The notes: a model not told the origin generated them from the sequence alone. Shown: positions 40,107 to 49,958, counted from the first letter of the stretch. The stretch: DNA of 64,000 nucleotides from Pseudomonas anatoliensis (GCF_017976235.1 NZ_JACVHC010000001.1:62001-126000); one strand, 5' to 3'. Numbers and translations are program-made.

Positions 40107-42128
40107 ATGCCCACAGAAATCCCTGACGGTGCAGAGGTGTACCGCGAGGCGTATTTCCGTGGGCTACGGCCCGACCCGGATGTCTGGATCGATCAGTGGG
40201 CCGATGAGTACATGCGAATCCCGCGTGACACCGGCGCCGCTGAGCCGGGCCAGTACCACACCTCGCGTACACCGTATGCCCGCGAGCCCATGCGGTGCCT
40301 ATCGCCGGCTCACCCCTGCAAGCGCGTGATTACCATGGTCGCGTCGCAGCTAATGAAAACTCAGATCGGCCTGAATTGGATTGGCGGCCTGATGCACATG
40401 GCACCGTCGAATATCCTGGCGTTGCTGCCAAGCCTCGGCCTGGCCAAACGGGTGTCCTCGCGCATCGGCAAAACGATCAAGGCAACGCCGGTGCTACGCG
40501 AACGCGTGGCGGCCAACCGCTCGCGGGATTCGCGCAACACGATGGACACCAAAGAGTTCGAGGGTGGCACGTTGTACGTCACCACCGCCGGATCGGCCGC
40601 CAACTTGTCGGAGCTGTCGGCTCGCTATGTTTACGGCGATGAAATCGACCGCTGGGAAGTCGATATCGGCGAGGAGGGCGACCCCATTGAACTGGCGGAA
40701 ACCCGGGGCAGTACGTTTGGCCGTAACGCCAAGTTCTACTTCTCCAGCTCGCCGACGATCAAAGGCGCCTCGCGAATCTCCGACCTATTCGACGGCAGTG
40801 ACCAGCGTCATTACTACGTGCCGTGCCCGTACTGTGGGCATATGCAGGTGCTCGAGTGGGAGAACCTTCTCTACTCGGCAGACTTCAGCGTAGTGCATTA
40901 CAAATGCGCGGCGTCCGGGATGAACTGTGACGTACTGATCGATGAGTACCACAAGGGTGAAATGCTCGCCAAGGGCGAGTGGCGCGCTCATGCCGAGGGG
41001 GACGGCGAGACGGTGGGTTTCCACCTTAACGCGCTGTATTCACCGCTCGGTTGGATGGACTGGAAGTCGCTGGCCAAGCAATTCGAGAAGGCGAAAAAGG
41101 CCCAGGCCAAAGGCGATCTCGAGCCCATGCAGGTGTTCTACAACACCCGTCTGGCGAAGGTTTGGGACGCGGCTCAAGAGCAGACCAAAGCCGACGTTCT
41201 GAGGCAGCGCGCGCGGTTGGAAGGCTACACCCTTGGCTCTCTGCCGGCGGCGGTGATGATGATCACCGGCGCCGTTGACGTTCAAGCCAACCGGCTAGAA
41301 TTCATGGCCATGGGCTGGGGCGTCGGTATGGAGCGTTGGGTCGTCGACTACCAAGTGGTCTCCGGCGATCCCGCAGACGACCGCACCTGGGCGGCGCTCG
41401 ACGAATTGCTCAAGGCCAAATATCGCCATCCGTGCGGTGTCGGAATTGGCATTCTTGCGGTGGCCGTTGACTCCGGCGGTCACCACACCGATGAGGTCTA
41501 CCAATTCTGCCGTGTTCGTCGCTGGCGGAACGTCTTCGCCATCAAGGGGGCGAGCAAACCCGGCAAACCGGTCATTGCTCAACGCCCGTCCATGGTCGAC
41601 GTGACGTGGAAAGGTCAGACTGAACGCAACGGTGCCGAGCTTTGGTTCGTCGGTACTGATACGGCGAAGGACTGGATCTACAACCGCTACCCGTTTGAGT
41701 CCGGGCCGGGCGCGTTGCACTTCGCGAATGACCTGCCAGACGACTTCTTCGACCAGTGCGTAGCAGAACGCAAGGTCGCCCGTTATGTGCGTGGCCACAA
41801 GCGCATCGAGTGGGTGAAGGGCAAGGCCGAGCGCAACGAAGCGCTCGATCTGATGGTGTATTGCCTGGCCATGGCGCATTACCTGGGCCTCCACCGATAT
41901 AAGGAACACGACTGGGAGCGCGTGCGTCACTCCTTGGCGCAGTCCGGACTGTTTGACGAAGCGCCGGGTATCAAGCCCGTTCAAGGTGAACGGATCGATA
42001 GCCTTGGCCCGGCTACCCCTGTTCGGCCCCCGGCTTCACTACCCGTTGTTCCGGTCGTGTCACCGCGTCCAGCAGCAACACCACCTCAACGCCGCAGCTC
42101 CACCAGCGGCTACCTGAAGAGACGCTGA
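40107..42128 (+). CDS. Terminase large subunit (lambda gpA family)
   Basis: A 673-residue packaging motor of the GpA family: DRYMRIPRDTGAAEPG-like opening (DEYMRIPRDTGAAEPGQY), ATPase segment MVASQLMKTQIGLNWIGG as the variant Walker A, ARYVYGDEIDRW as Walker B (about 173-184), SSSPTIKGASRI, zinc-binding CPYCGH, and a C-terminal nuclease part with VAVDSGGHHTDEV and NEALDLMVYCLAMAH. It cuts concatemeric DNA, presumably at a cos site, and pumps it into the prohead. Confidence 0.93.
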   Translation: MPTEIPDGAEVYREAYFRGLRPDPDVWIDQWADEYMRIPRDTGAAEPGQYHTSRTPYAREPMRCLSPAHPCKRVITMVASQLMKTQIGLNWIGGLMHMAPSNILALLPSLGLAKRVSSRIGKTIKATPVLRERVAANRSRDSRNTMDTKEFEGGTLYVTTAGSAANLSELSARYVYGDEIDRWEVDIGEEGDPIELAETRGSTFGRNAKFYFSSSPTIKGASRISDLFDGSDQRHYYVPCPYCGHMQVLEWENLLYSADFSVVHYKCAASGMNCDVLIDEYHKGEMLAKGEWRAHAEGDGETVGFHLNALYSPLGWMDWKSLAKQFEKAKKAQAKGDLEPMQVFYNTRLAKVWDAAQEQTKADVLRQRARLEGYTLGSLPAAVMMITGAVDVQANRLEFMAMGWGVGMERWVVDYQVVSGDPADDRTWAALDELLKAKYRHPCGVGIGILAVAVDSGGHHTDEVYQFCRVRRWRNVFAIKGASKPGKPVIAQRPSMVDVTWKGQTERNGAELWFVGTDTAKDWIYNRYPFESGPGALHFANDLPDDFFDQCVAERKVARYVRGHKRIEWVKGKAERNEALDLMVYCLAMAHYLGLHRYKEHDWERVRHSLAQSGLFDEAPGIKPVQGERIDSLGPATPVRPPASLPVVPVVSPRPAATPPQRRSSTSGYLKRR

Positions 42129-42129
42129 T

Positions 42130-42336
42130 ATGTCATTTACCCAGAAGCACCTCGACGCGGTTGAGGCGGCCATTGCTCGCGGTGAAAAAACTGTGCGCTA
42201 CACGGACCGCACCGTGGAATACCGCACCGTCGATGAACTGCTTAAGGCTCGCGAAGAAATTCGTTCGTCGCTGATCAGCGCGGCCGGGCCACGTTCGCGC
42301 GTGGTCCGGCTGTACCACGGAGGCAAAGGACTCTAA
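42130..42336 (+). CDS. Head-tail joining protein gpW-like
   Basis: A 68-residue protein (LDAVEAAIARGEKTVRYTDRTVEYRTVDELLKAREEI). It matches the size and alpha+beta pattern of lambda gpW, which plugs the portal after packaging. The stop overlaps the portal start by one base, and the gene order A-W-B equals lambda. Confidence 0.85.
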   Translation: MSFTQKHLDAVEAAIARGEKTVRYTDRTVEYRTVDELLKAREEIRSSLISAAGPRSRVVRLYHGGKGL

Positions 42337-43814
42337 TGGCTCGCTATCCAACGCTGACCCGTAACGGATTCGTGTTGCCGTCCAACATCAAAGCCAGTTA
42401 CGAAGGCGCTGGAGAAGGGCGCCGCTCCACTGGCTGGGACGCTCCCGATAACGGGATCAACAGCATCAACACCCCGGCACTGCGCAACCTTCGGTCGCGC
42501 TCCCGGGCAGCGGTCCGCAATGATCCCTATGCCTTCAACGTCATCGACAAGCGTGTCAGCAACCTGATCGGCACGGGCATCACCCCTCGGCCGACAACCG
42601 ACGATGATGCTTTGCGCAAGCTGTTGCAGGAACTCTGGTGCGATTGGGTCGACGAGTCGGACGCGGATGATCGCACTGACTTCTACGGCCAGCAGGCGCT
42701 GGTGGCGCGCACGGTGGAAACATCGGGCGAGTGCTTCGTCCGGTTGCGTCCTCGCAGTCTGATTGAAGGTTTGGCGGTTCCGCTGCAGCTGCAAATCCTG
42801 GCGCCGGAATTCGTGCCGCACGACAAATTCGAGAGCACCAAAAACGGCAACGTCATCCGCGCCGGTATCGAGTTCACTCCCGGTGGCAAGCGGGTGGCGT
42901 ACTGGATGTACCTGTCACATCCGCGTGATGCGGCCTCGCTAAACGCCGGGTACAACCAGCTGGTTCGCGTGCCGTCGACTCAGGTGCTGCACATCTTCGA
43001 GCCTGTGGAGCCAGGACAACTGCGTGGTGTGCCGCGATTGTCGCCGGTGCTCAAGCGCCTGCGCAGTCTCGACAACTACGACGACGCGGTGTTGTTCCGG
43101 CAGGAAGTGGCCAACCTGTTCGCTGGTTTCATCAAGCGGCCAGCGCCGGATTCGGGGCAGACGCCCCGCGATCCAGTCACCGGCGCGTTGCTGGATCTGG
43201 ATCGCGACGGCTTCACCCCGATGGTCGCGCTCGAACCCGGCACGATGCAGGAACTGGGGGCAGGAGAGGAGGTTGAGTTCTCCAAACCACCAGACGCGGG
43301 CAACAACTACCCGGACTTCATGCGGCAGCAATTGATGGCTGCAGCGGCGGGTAGCGGTACGCCTTACGAGATCCTCACCGGCGACATGCGCGGGATCAAC
43401 GACCGTGCACTGCGGGTGGTGCTCAACGAGTTTCGGCGCCGCTTGGAACAACTGCAATTCAGCGTGTACGTCCACCAACTCTGCCGCCCGGTACGTGCCG
43501 CGTGGATGGACATGGCGGTGCTGTCGGGTGTCCTGGTGCTGGACGATTACGCACAGAAACGCCGGCAGTACCTGCGCACTCGATGGGTGCCACAAGGCTG
43601 GGCCTACATCCAGCCGGTTCAGGATGTTCAGGCGCGTCGGATGGAAGTGCAGGCCGGGTTTTCTTCTCGCAGCGAGATGGTCCTGCGTACCGGCTACGAC
43701 GCCGAAACGGTCGATCTGGAAAACGCTGCTGATCTGGCGCGGGCCACAAAACTGGGCCTCAACTACAACACCCTGGATGCCGTCGAAGACAACGACGATA
43801 AGGAGCAACCATGA
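42336..43814 (+). CDS. Portal protein (lambda gpB family)
   Basis: A 492-residue protein forming the dodecameric portal at one head vertex. Typical segments are SRAAVRNDPYAFNVIDKRVSNLIGTGI, ETSGECFVRLRPR, VLHIFEPVEPGQLRGVPRLSPVL and YEILTGDMRGINDRALR. It overlaps the protease gene by 4 bases. Confidence 0.92.
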   Translation: MARYPTLTRNGFVLPSNIKASYEGAGEGRRSTGWDAPDNGINSINTPALRNLRSRSRAAVRNDPYAFNVIDKRVSNLIGTGITPRPTTDDDALRKLLQELWCDWVDESDADDRTDFYGQQALVARTVETSGECFVRLRPRSLIEGLAVPLQLQILAPEFVPHDKFESTKNGNVIRAGIEFTPGGKRVAYWMYLSHPRDAASLNAGYNQLVRVPSTQVLHIFEPVEPGQLRGVPRLSPVLKRLRSLDNYDDAVLFRQEVANLFAGFIKRPAPDSGQTPRDPVTGALLDLDRDGFTPMVALEPGTMQELGAGEEVEFSKPPDAGNNYPDFMRQQLMAAAAGSGTPYEILTGDMRGINDRALRVVLNEFRRRLEQLQFSVYVHQLCRPVRAAWMDMAVLSGVLVLDDYAQKRRQYLRTRWVPQGWAYIQPVQDVQARRMEVQAGFSSRSEMVLRTGYDAETVDLENAADLARATKLGLNYNTLDAVEDNDDKEQP

Positions 43815-44965
43815 GCAAGAAAGCGCGACCGCGCATTTACAACCGCGCAGGCAAGCGTGTCGAAGTGCAGGACAGGACCTGGTACGCGGTGCAGGCCAGC
43901 GGCGAGGCCACCGAGCGAGTGATCGAAGTTTTCGTTTATGGCGAGATCGGCGGCTGGGGCATTACGGCTAATCAGTTCGTGCAGGATCTGCGCGCTATGG
44001 ATGACGGTGTGTCTCCGGTGGTGGCCGCGTTCAACAGCATTGGCGGTGATCTGTTCGACGGACTGGCCATGCACAACGCGCTTTCGCGTTTGGGCGAACG
44101 CTGCACCGGTCGGATTGACGCGTTAGCAGCGAGCGCGGCTAGTGTGGCCGTGTGCGGTGCACACCGCGTAGTCATCGCGGCGAACGCCATGCTGATGATT
44201 CATAACCCCTACACCTATGCAGGCGGGGGCGCCGAGGACTTCCGCCGGGTCGCTGATGTATTGGATCAAACCTTGGAGGCGATCATCGCGGCCTATAAGG
44301 CCAAGGCGCCCGACATCGATGACGCCGAGCTGCGGCGAATGGTTGATGCTGAAACGTGGCTGACTGCTAACGAAGCGGTGGCTCATGGTCTTGCAGACGA
44401 AGTCGGCGACGGCATGAAGGTCAAAGCATGCCTCGGTCAAGGCGCGGTGTTGCAACGGTTCCAGCACGCTCCGGTTGAGTTGGTGGCGCAACTCGACGAA
44501 CCACCTGAACCGGATCCTGAACTGGAACGTGTAGAACCGCCGCTGGTACCGCCCGTAGTCGACTCTGCCAATTTGGCATTGATGATCACTCAGCGCTGCA
44601 CGGCGGCGGGTATCAGCAACCTGGTCGAGTCGCTGCTCAGTTCGACCAAGCTCGAAAGCGAGGAAATCGTGCTCGCCGGTCTGGCACGCGCTAAAGCTGT
44701 GAACGACCTCTGCGTCGCCGCGCGTTTGCCAGAATTCAGCGCCGAGTATGTCGCGGCGGGCCTGGATGCGGCGGCGGTGCGGGCGCGTTTGTTCGACAAG
44801 ATCGTCACCAGCGGCAAGGGCTTTGAAATTGACAACAGCCTACCACTGGACGATGACCCGGCACCTAAGGTGCAAGCCAAGAAAATTGATCAGCCATCTA
44901 TCTGGTCGGCTCGCCAAGCTGCCCATATAGGTAAATCTCATTCCGATACAGGAGCAAGACGATGA
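43811..44965 (+). CDS. Head maturation protease, ClpP/S49-like (lambda gpC-like)
   Basis: A 384-residue protein. The N-terminal ClpP-like fold (about 35-200) has FNSIGGDLFDGLAM, the Ser nucleophile in ALAASAAS (about S108) and His131 in MLMIHNPYTYAGG. The C-terminal 180 residues, after a Pro/Glu-rich linker (PPEPDPELERVEPPLVPPV), would be scaffold-like, as in lambda C/Nu3. It cleaves scaffold and portal during prohead maturation. An internal start for a separate scaffold is possible (for example near 44580) but not shown. Confidence 0.88.
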   Translation: MSKKARPRIYNRAGKRVEVQDRTWYAVQASGEATERVIEVFVYGEIGGWGITANQFVQDLRAMDDGVSPVVAAFNSIGGDLFDGLAMHNALSRLGERCTGRIDALAASAASVAVCGAHRVVIAANAMLMIHNPYTYAGGGAEDFRRVADVLDQTLEAIIAAYKAKAPDIDDAELRRMVDAETWLTANEAVAHGLADEVGDGMKVKACLGQGAVLQRFQHAPVELVAQLDEPPEPDPELERVEPPLVPPVVDSANLALMITQRCTAAGISNLVESLLSSTKLESEEIVLAGLARAKAVNDLCVAARLPEFSAEYVAAGLDAAAVRARLFDKIVTSGKGFEIDNSLPLDDDPAPKVQAKKIDQPSIWSARQAAHIGKSHSDTGARR

Positions 44966-45306
44966 CGATCCAACGAGAGCCGATGCATGCAGGCGAATTT
45001 CTCCTGTCCGAAGCGGCTGGCACTATTTCCCGCGAGGCAATTAATGTCGCTGCCGGCCCTGCGTTAGAGCCGGGGCAGATCCTCGGTTTAGTCAGCCTGA
45101 CCGGCGAATTCGCCCCCTACAACCCAACCGCTGAGGACGGCAGTGAAAACGCTATCGCCATTCTCTACGGTCCACTAGGTGAGTCGGATGTGGTTCGACG
45201 CGGACGGGCTGTGGTGCGGCTGGCTGAAGTCAGCGAATCGCACCTGACCGGCCTGGATCCGGCAGCCGAGAAAGCGCTGGCCACCCACTTCCTGATCGTC
45301 CGCTGA
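44962..45306 (+). CDS. Head decoration protein (lambda gpD-like)
   Basis: A 114-residue capsid-stabilising protein, with REPMHAGEFLLSEAAGTISREAI near the N-terminus and YGPLGESDVVRRGRAVVRLAEV in the core, as in gpD-like decoration proteins. It overlaps the protease gene by 4 bases. A terminator-like hairpin follows it. Confidence 0.85.
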   Translation: MTIQREPMHAGEFLLSEAAGTISREAINVAAGPALEPGQILGLVSLTGEFAPYNPTAEDGSENAIAILYGPLGESDVVRRGRAVVRLAEVSESHLTGLDPAAEKALATHFLIVR

Positions 45307-45330
45307 AGGCGATCGCCACCAATTATCCAG

Positions 45331-45351
45331 CCCGCCCTGTGCGGGTTTTTT
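45331..45351 (+). terminator. Terminator-like hairpin between decoration and capsid genes
   Basis: CCCGC / GCGGG with a CCTGT loop and TTTTTT tail, then CTGGAGA and the capsid start. One of several near-identical hairpins in the late region. Confidence 0.65.
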
Positions 45352-45370
45352 GTTTTCTGGAGATAGCTTC

Positions 45371-46366
45371 ATGGCTGACATTGAAATCTTTAACGACGAT
45401 GCTTTTTCGGTCTCTTCGCTGACCGCCGCCATCAACGAACAGGAGTATCTGCCGGGGCGGATCAGCAGCCTCGGCCTGTTTCAGGAAGAGGGGATCACGA
45501 CCCTCACAGTGCAGGTGGAAAAGGATGGCGACACGCTGGCTTTGGTGCCAGCGGGTGAGCGTGGCACCTCCGGTCTCGTGGTGAGCGGCACCAAACGTAA
45601 TCTGATTCCTTTCAACACCGTCCACTTGCCTCAGCGCTTTGCGATCAAGTCTGATGAGATTCAAGGCATCCGTGCCTTCGGTACTCGCTCCGAACTGCAG
45701 GCCGTGCAGGACGTCGTCAACAAGCGCCTAGCCAAAGCTCGCCGTCAGCTTGATGCCACGCACGAGTTCCAGCGCATGGGTGCCCTCAACGGCCAGATCT
45801 TGGACGCGGATGGCAAAACCGTATTGCTCGACATCTACAAAACGTTTGGCGTGTCGCGCAAGAAAATGTCCATGGAGATGAACAATCCTGACACTGAGCT
45901 GCGTGTGAAGTGTGGCGAAGCGCTCGACATGCAAGAGGATGCACTGGGTAGCGTGACAAGCAGCGGCGCGCGAGCACTCTGCGGCAAGAACTTCTGGAAC
46001 AAGATGATCGTCCACAAGTCGGTCAAAGAGACATTCCTCAACAGTCAGCAGGCAGCGGCGCTGCGCGGTGATGCTCGGGAGAGCTTCGAGTTCGGCGGCA
46101 TCATCTGGGAACGCTATCGCGGCAAGATAGCGGGTGTGACTTTCATCCATGACGACAAGGCGCTGCTGATTGCAGAGGGTGTGCCAGACCTGTACATCTC
46201 TGTGTTCGCGCCGGCCGATTACATGGAAACGGTCAATACCGAAGGTGTGCCGTACTACAGCAAAATCGAGCCGATGCCGTTCAACAAGGGCATGGCCGGT
46301 GAAGCCCAGTCCAACCCGCTTCACCTGTGCACCCGACCGCTCACCCAGATCTTGCTGGAACTCTGA
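45371..46366 (+). CDS. Major capsid protein (lambda gpE family)
   Basis: A 331-residue HK97-fold capsid protein: MADIEIFNDDAFSVSSLTAAIN, GLVVSGTKRNLIPFNTVHLP, FWNKMIVHKSVKETF, and FEFGGIIWERYRG with LYISVFAPADYMETVNTEG near the end. ATG 45371 is preferred over the in-frame 45350, which lies in the hairpin. It would build the icosahedral head with the decoration protein. Confidence 0.92.
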   Translation: MADIEIFNDDAFSVSSLTAAINEQEYLPGRISSLGLFQEEGITTLTVQVEKDGDTLALVPAGERGTSGLVVSGTKRNLIPFNTVHLPQRFAIKSDEIQGIRAFGTRSELQAVQDVVNKRLAKARRQLDATHEFQRMGALNGQILDADGKTVLLDIYKTFGVSRKKMSMEMNNPDTELRVKCGEALDMQEDALGSVTSSGARALCGKNFWNKMIVHKSVKETFLNSQQAAALRGDARESFEFGGIIWERYRGKIAGVTFIHDDKALLIAEGVPDLYISVFAPADYMETVNTEGVPYYSKIEPMPFNKGMAGEAQSNPLHLCTRPLTQILLEL

Positions 46367-46368
46367 CC

Positions 46369-46689
46369 GTGGCCTTTCGCGATCTGATCTCCGAGGTCGA
46401 CGCGGTGGTTTTCGAAACGCTGGGCGATACCGCGCGGATTGAGGGTCGCGAAGAGCCAGTGTTCGGCATGTTCGCCGCGCCCTGGCTGCAGCCCAAATTC
46501 GGCAAGCTCAACACCGGATTGCGCGAGCCGCGCTTCGAGATTCGCGTCAGCGATTCGCAAGGTCTGCAGCAGGGCATGCTGGTCAGCGTGGATTTGCCCG
46601 CCTTGGATGGCGGCGGTGACTACGACTTGATCCAGCTCGAGCCGAGCGGCGACGGCCTGGTCGCCCTGATTCTGAGGTTGCGGCCATGA
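46369..46689 (+). CDS. Head-tail connector, lambda FII/Gifsy-2-like
   Basis: A 106-residue protein. GTG 46369, two bases after the capsid stop, gives VAFRDLISEVDAVVFETLGD; a longer frame would run into the capsid gene. Beta-rich segments (EPRFEIRVSDSQGLQQGMLVSVDL) resemble FII-type head completion proteins that bind the tail. It overlaps the Z-like gene by 4 bases. Confidence 0.72.
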   Translation: MAFRDLISEVDAVVFETLGDTARIEGREEPVFGMFAAPWLQPKFGKLNTGLREPRFEIRVSDSQGLQQGMLVSVDLPALDGGGDYDLIQLEPSGDGLVALILRLRP

Positions 46690-47351
46690 GCGTCGGCAGC
46701 TATTTCAAACCCTCGGCCGGGGGCGGGATGATCTCTATCCAGTCCTCGGCCGCAGATTTTCAGGCGTTCCAGGACTTTGCCAAGGTGGTGCCAAAAGCGG
46801 CTGCTGCGGCGCATCGGCGCGCAATCAACAAGACGTTGGGCTGGTTGCGCACGCACATTGCCCGAGCCGTCAGCCGGTCAGAGCGCATTGCTGTTGCAGC
46901 GGTGCGTCAGCGGTTGCGCAGCTATCCGGTTTCCGGCGGTGCCGCGAGCGGCAAACTGTGGTTCGGTTTGAACGCCATCGAATCCAGCCGGATCGGCCGG
47001 GCGCGGCAAACCGGCAGCGGTGTGTCGGTGGCGGGGCGGCGTTACCAAGGGGCTTTCCTCAAGAAGGTCTACGGCAACAAACCCGACATCTGGATCCGCA
47101 CAGCCAGCAAGCATTTCAACGGGGACGATTACCCGGACAGCACGGTGTCCCCCGGTCGCGGGCCGAGTTCGGGCTGGGTCGCCGAACACGGCAGTCGTTT
47201 CCCGCTGGCCAAAGCCAAGGTGTCGCTGGAGCAAGCTCGGCCGCATTTCGACAGCTGGGTCAAAAAGGCAGATGAGCGTCTGCTGGAGATTCTCAAGCAG
47301 GAACTCAACTTTGAGCTGCAGAAGTACCTTAAGAGGATCGGCAATGTCTGA
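46686..47351 (+). CDS. Minor tail protein Z-like
   Basis: A 221-residue protein of the lambda gpZ-type family: AKVVPKAAAAAHRRAINKTLGWLRTHIARAV, then KLWFGLNAIESSRIGRARQTGSGVSVAGRRYQGAFL, and a basic C-terminus. It acts at the head-tail junction. It overlaps the next gene by 8 bases. Confidence 0.8.
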   Translation: MSVGSYFKPSAGGGMISIQSSAADFQAFQDFAKVVPKAAAAAHRRAINKTLGWLRTHIARAVSRSERIAVAAVRQRLRSYPVSGGAASGKLWFGLNAIESSRIGRARQTGSGVSVAGRRYQGAFLKKVYGNKPDIWIRTASKHFNGDDYPDSTVSPGRGPSSGWVAEHGSRFPLAKAKVSLEQARPHFDSWVKKADERLLEILKQELNFELQKYLKRIGNV

Positions 47352-47859
47352 CGAACCGTTCAGCCTGGACCAGCTTTATCGGGCGGTAGAACAGCATCTG
47401 CGTACCCACTTGCCTGGCGTGCAGGCCGTCACAGCCTGGCCAGACATTAAGGATCGCGTGTTGCTGCCGGCGGTGTTTCTGGAGGTGGCCGAGATCGAGC
47501 CGGGTACCGATATCGGCACCGGCGAAACCTCGCTGGTCTGCAAGTTCGAGGCTCGGATCATTGTTGACCCGATCAAGCCGCACCATCATCAACAGGCCGT
47601 GCAATTGGCGACCCAGTTGGCGGTGCTGCTGCGTGCGCAGACGTGGGGGTTGGCAGTTGAACCCGCCGAGTTTGTGCAATCGCTGCAGGACTGGACCCAG
47701 CCGCATCTGGATGGGTACACCGTGTGGCTGGTGGAGTGGACTCAGCAAGTCTATCTCGGCTCGGAGGAATGGCTCTGGCCTGACGAGCCGCCGGGCATGT
47801 TGCTCATTGGATTCAACAACGACGCCAAAGAGGACTTTGTCCCTGCGGAGGATGTGTGA
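47344..47859 (+). CDS. Tail terminator-like protein (gpU-type)
   Basis: A 171-residue protein ([25 protein letters not shown]..., [26 protein letters not shown]) with alpha/beta ordering and position typical of tail-completion proteins that cap the tube and fix tail length. The acidic C-terminus is distinctive. Family assignment is by position and fold pattern. Confidence 0.6.
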   Translation: MSDEPFSLDQLYRAVEQHLRTHLPGVQAVTAWPDIKDRVLLPAVFLEVAEIEPGTDIGTGETSLVCKFEARIIVDPIKPHHHQQAVQLATQLAVLLRAQTWGLAVEPAEFVQSLQDWTQPHLDGYTVWLVEWTQQVYLGSEEWLWPDEPPGMLLIGFNNDAKEDFVPAEDV

Positions 47860-48443
47860 GTAGCTACGCGAGTGCCCAGCACGACCGGATGATTGCGGGA
47901 GCGGTCAAGGCTTGCTATGTGGTCGCGGTGGATCTGTCCGCATCGCCGCCGGTGTGTCGGGTGTCCGATGGTAGTGAATGGGTTAGCGCTTGGGTGCGGT
48001 GGCACAGCATCGCCGCGGGCAAGGCCAGGCACTGGCGGGCGCCGTCTTTGGGCGAGCAGGGCAGTTTGATCAGTCCCAGCGGTGACGTGTCACAAGGCAC
48101 GTTTGTCCCGGGCCTGTACGGGAATGCCGGACCGCCGCCGGACAACCGCGACCACGTCGAGGTCTGGCGTTTCGATGATGGCGGCTCGCTGATCTACGAC
48201 TGGCAGGCGAAGTCTTACACCATCACCCTGCCGAGTGGCACGGTGGCGATCAAGGTTGGCGGCACGGACGTCGTCGTTACGGATAACGCGGTAACGGTGA
48301 AGTCGGGAACGATCGATCTTGAAGCGACCGTGAATATCAAAGGGCCTGTCAATATCGACGGCCCGTTATCCGTAACGGGCAACATCGACGGCGCTGGCAA
48401 CATCATGGCCGCCGGCAACAGCGACAACCACCACAAGCATTAA
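47856..48443 (+). CDS. Baseplate assembly protein V (tail spike tip)
   Basis: A 195-residue gpV-like protein from GTG 47856. An OB-fold part ([29 protein letters not shown]) is followed by a beta-helical part with repeating V-T-V-K/D-x-D patterns ([24 protein letters not shown]), ending in a His-rich tip (SDNHHKH) suited to metal binding. It is the membrane-piercing spike of a contractile tail. Confidence 0.88.
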   Translation: MSSYASAQHDRMIAGAVKACYVVAVDLSASPPVCRVSDGSEWVSAWVRWHSIAAGKARHWRAPSLGEQGSLISPSGDVSQGTFVPGLYGNAGPPPDNRDHVEVWRFDDGGSLIYDWQAKSYTITLPSGTVAIKVGGTDVVVTDNAVTVKSGTIDLEATVNIKGPVNIDGPLSVTGNIDGAGNIMAAGNSDNHHKH

Positions 48444-48459
48444 CCCAAACATTCATCCA

Positions 48460-48481
48460 GCCCGCCGCGTGCGGGCTTTTT
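48460..48481 (+). terminator. Terminator-like hairpin after gene V
   Basis: GCCCGC / GCGGGC with a CGCGT loop and TTTTT tail, then CCTGGAGA before the next start. Same design as at 45331-45351. Confidence 0.65.
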
Positions 48482-48498
48482 CATGCCTGGAGAAACAC

Positions 48499-48747
48499 AT
48501 GGCCAAGATCGATACGACCGTCACTGAGGCGCAAGCGTCCTCTGAACCAGTAATTGCATCCTCAATGTTCTCATCGCCGGAGTTCTTGAAATTCCGCGAC
48601 AAGGTTTACACCTCGCGACTGTTGATCGTGCCCGGTACTGACCGTTCCTATCCGGTCGACAAGGCGACGGTCGTAGTGCCGGCCTCCGACATCGAAGCGG
48701 TCAAATTCCTGAAAGCCAGCGAAGAATACGAGCCGTTCAAGGAGTGA
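48499..48747 (+). CDS. Hypothetical phage structural protein
   Basis: An 82-residue protein (MAKIDTTVTEAQASSEPVIASS...) with a short beta-rich core (VYTSRLLIVPGTDRSYPVDKATVVVPASD) and acidic end. It lies between baseplate genes V and W. The start at ATG 48499 follows TGGAGA. Not recognised; possibly a small baseplate or tail component. Confidence 0.6.
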   Translation: MAKIDTTVTEAQASSEPVIASSMFSSPEFLKFRDKVYTSRLLIVPGTDRSYPVDKATVVVPASDIEAVKFLKASEEYEPFKE

Positions 48748-48752
48748 CGTAG

Positions 48753-49079
48753 ATGATCGGAATGGATCGCCACACCGGCCAACCCATTTCCGGCATCGAG
48801 CACCTGCGCCAATCCATCCCAGATATCTTGGGCACGCCGCTGGGCAGTCGCCGGCACCGTATGGAGTACGGCAGCAAGCTGCGCCGGTTTGTCGATTTGC
48901 CCGTTAACGAGGGCTGGAAAAGCGCCGTACAGGCTGAAGTAGCCCGCGCTCTAGGGCGCTGGGAGCCGCGTTTGAAGCTGGATCAGGTGCGAGTCATTTC
49001 CGTCATTGGCGGGCAAATCAATATGCAAATCGTCGGGAAGTACCTGGGCGACAGCGTCACGTTGGAGGTGGCCGCATGA
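48753..49079 (+). CDS. Baseplate wedge protein W (gp25-like)
   Basis: A 108-residue GPW/gp25-family protein: GIEHLRQSIPDILGTPLGSRRHRMEYGSKLRRFVDLPVNE is the family core, including the EYGS/R-x-x-R-P region. It joins with J to form the baseplate wedge. It overlaps J by 4 bases. Confidence 0.92.
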   Translation: MIGMDRHTGQPISGIEHLRQSIPDILGTPLGSRRHRMEYGSKLRRFVDLPVNEGWKSAVQAEVARALGRWEPRLKLDQVRVISVIGGQINMQIVGKYLGDSVTLEVAA

Positions 49080-49957
49080 GTACCGTTGATCTGTCGTCGT
49101 TGCCGGCACCGACCGTGTTGGAGCCTTTGGACTTTGAAGAGGTTTATCAGGACGGGCTGGGCGTGTTTCGCGGGTACATGGGCGGCAACTGGACGGCCGC
49201 GCTGGAAAGCGATCCGGTGGTCAAAGTGCTTGAGGTTGGGGCTTACAACAAGGTCGGCAACCGCGCCCGGGTCAATGACGCCGGCAAGGCGCTACTGCTC
49301 GCGCACGCCATTCGCGGCGACCTCGATCAGTTGGGGGCTAACGTCAATCTGAAGCGCCTGGTGATTCAGGTGGCGGATCTGCAAGCGGTGCCACCGGTGC
49401 CCGAGGTCATGGAAGACGACGACCCGTTTCGCGAGCGCATCCAGTTGGCCTATGAGGGCTTGACCACGGCCGGTCCGCGTAACAGCTACATCCTGCACGC
49501 GCGTAATGCCTCGGGGCTGGTGGCAGATGCCACGGCTGAAAGCCCGGCGCCTTGTTACGTTACGGTAACGGTGCTGGGGCTGGACGGGGAAGGCGAAGCG
49601 CCGGCGGATCTGCTGGCGACTGTGGCCACTGCGTTGAATGACGAAGACGTGCGGCCGGTCGGTGATCGGGTGACCGTGCAGAGCGCGCAGGTGATCCGCT
49701 ACGAGATTGACGCCATCTTGCATATGGCCGGCGCCGGCCCCGAAGCGGATGCCAGTTTGGCCGAAGCGAAAAGCCGATTGGCCGGCTGGATCAATCCACG
49801 CAAGCGGCTGGGCGTCGAGGTCGCACGCTCCGCTGTTGACGCTCAGTTGCACGTTGCCGGCGTTGCTCGGGTTGAGTTGGTCGGGTGGCAGGACCTGGCC
49901 CCGACCAAGGCTCAGGCGGCGTTCTGCACGCGCTACAACGTGAGGCTGGCGGGCTGA
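49076..49957 (+). CDS. Baseplate wedge protein J
   Basis: A 293-residue baseplate J-family protein: VDLSSLPAPTVLEPLDFEEVYQD, LEVGAYNKVGNRARVNDAGKALLLAHAIRGDLDQLGANV (the conserved block), TAGPRNSYILHARNASG and PCYVTVTVLGLDGEG. It ends one base before the I gene. Confidence 0.92.
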   Translation: MSTVDLSSLPAPTVLEPLDFEEVYQDGLGVFRGYMGGNWTAALESDPVVKVLEVGAYNKVGNRARVNDAGKALLLAHAIRGDLDQLGANVNLKRLVIQVADLQAVPPVPEVMEDDDPFRERIQLAYEGLTTAGPRNSYILHARNASGLVADATAESPAPCYVTVTVLGLDGEGEAPADLLATVATALNDEDVRPVGDRVTVQSAQVIRYEIDAILHMAGAGPEADASLAEAKSRLAGWINPRKRLGVEVARSAVDAQLHVAGVARVELVGWQDLAPTKAQAAFCTRYNVRLAG

Positions 49958-49958
49958 T

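Noticed and set aside
43459..43808. Minus-strand frames opposite the portal and protease genes
   Set aside because: Antisense shadows of well-supported head genes.
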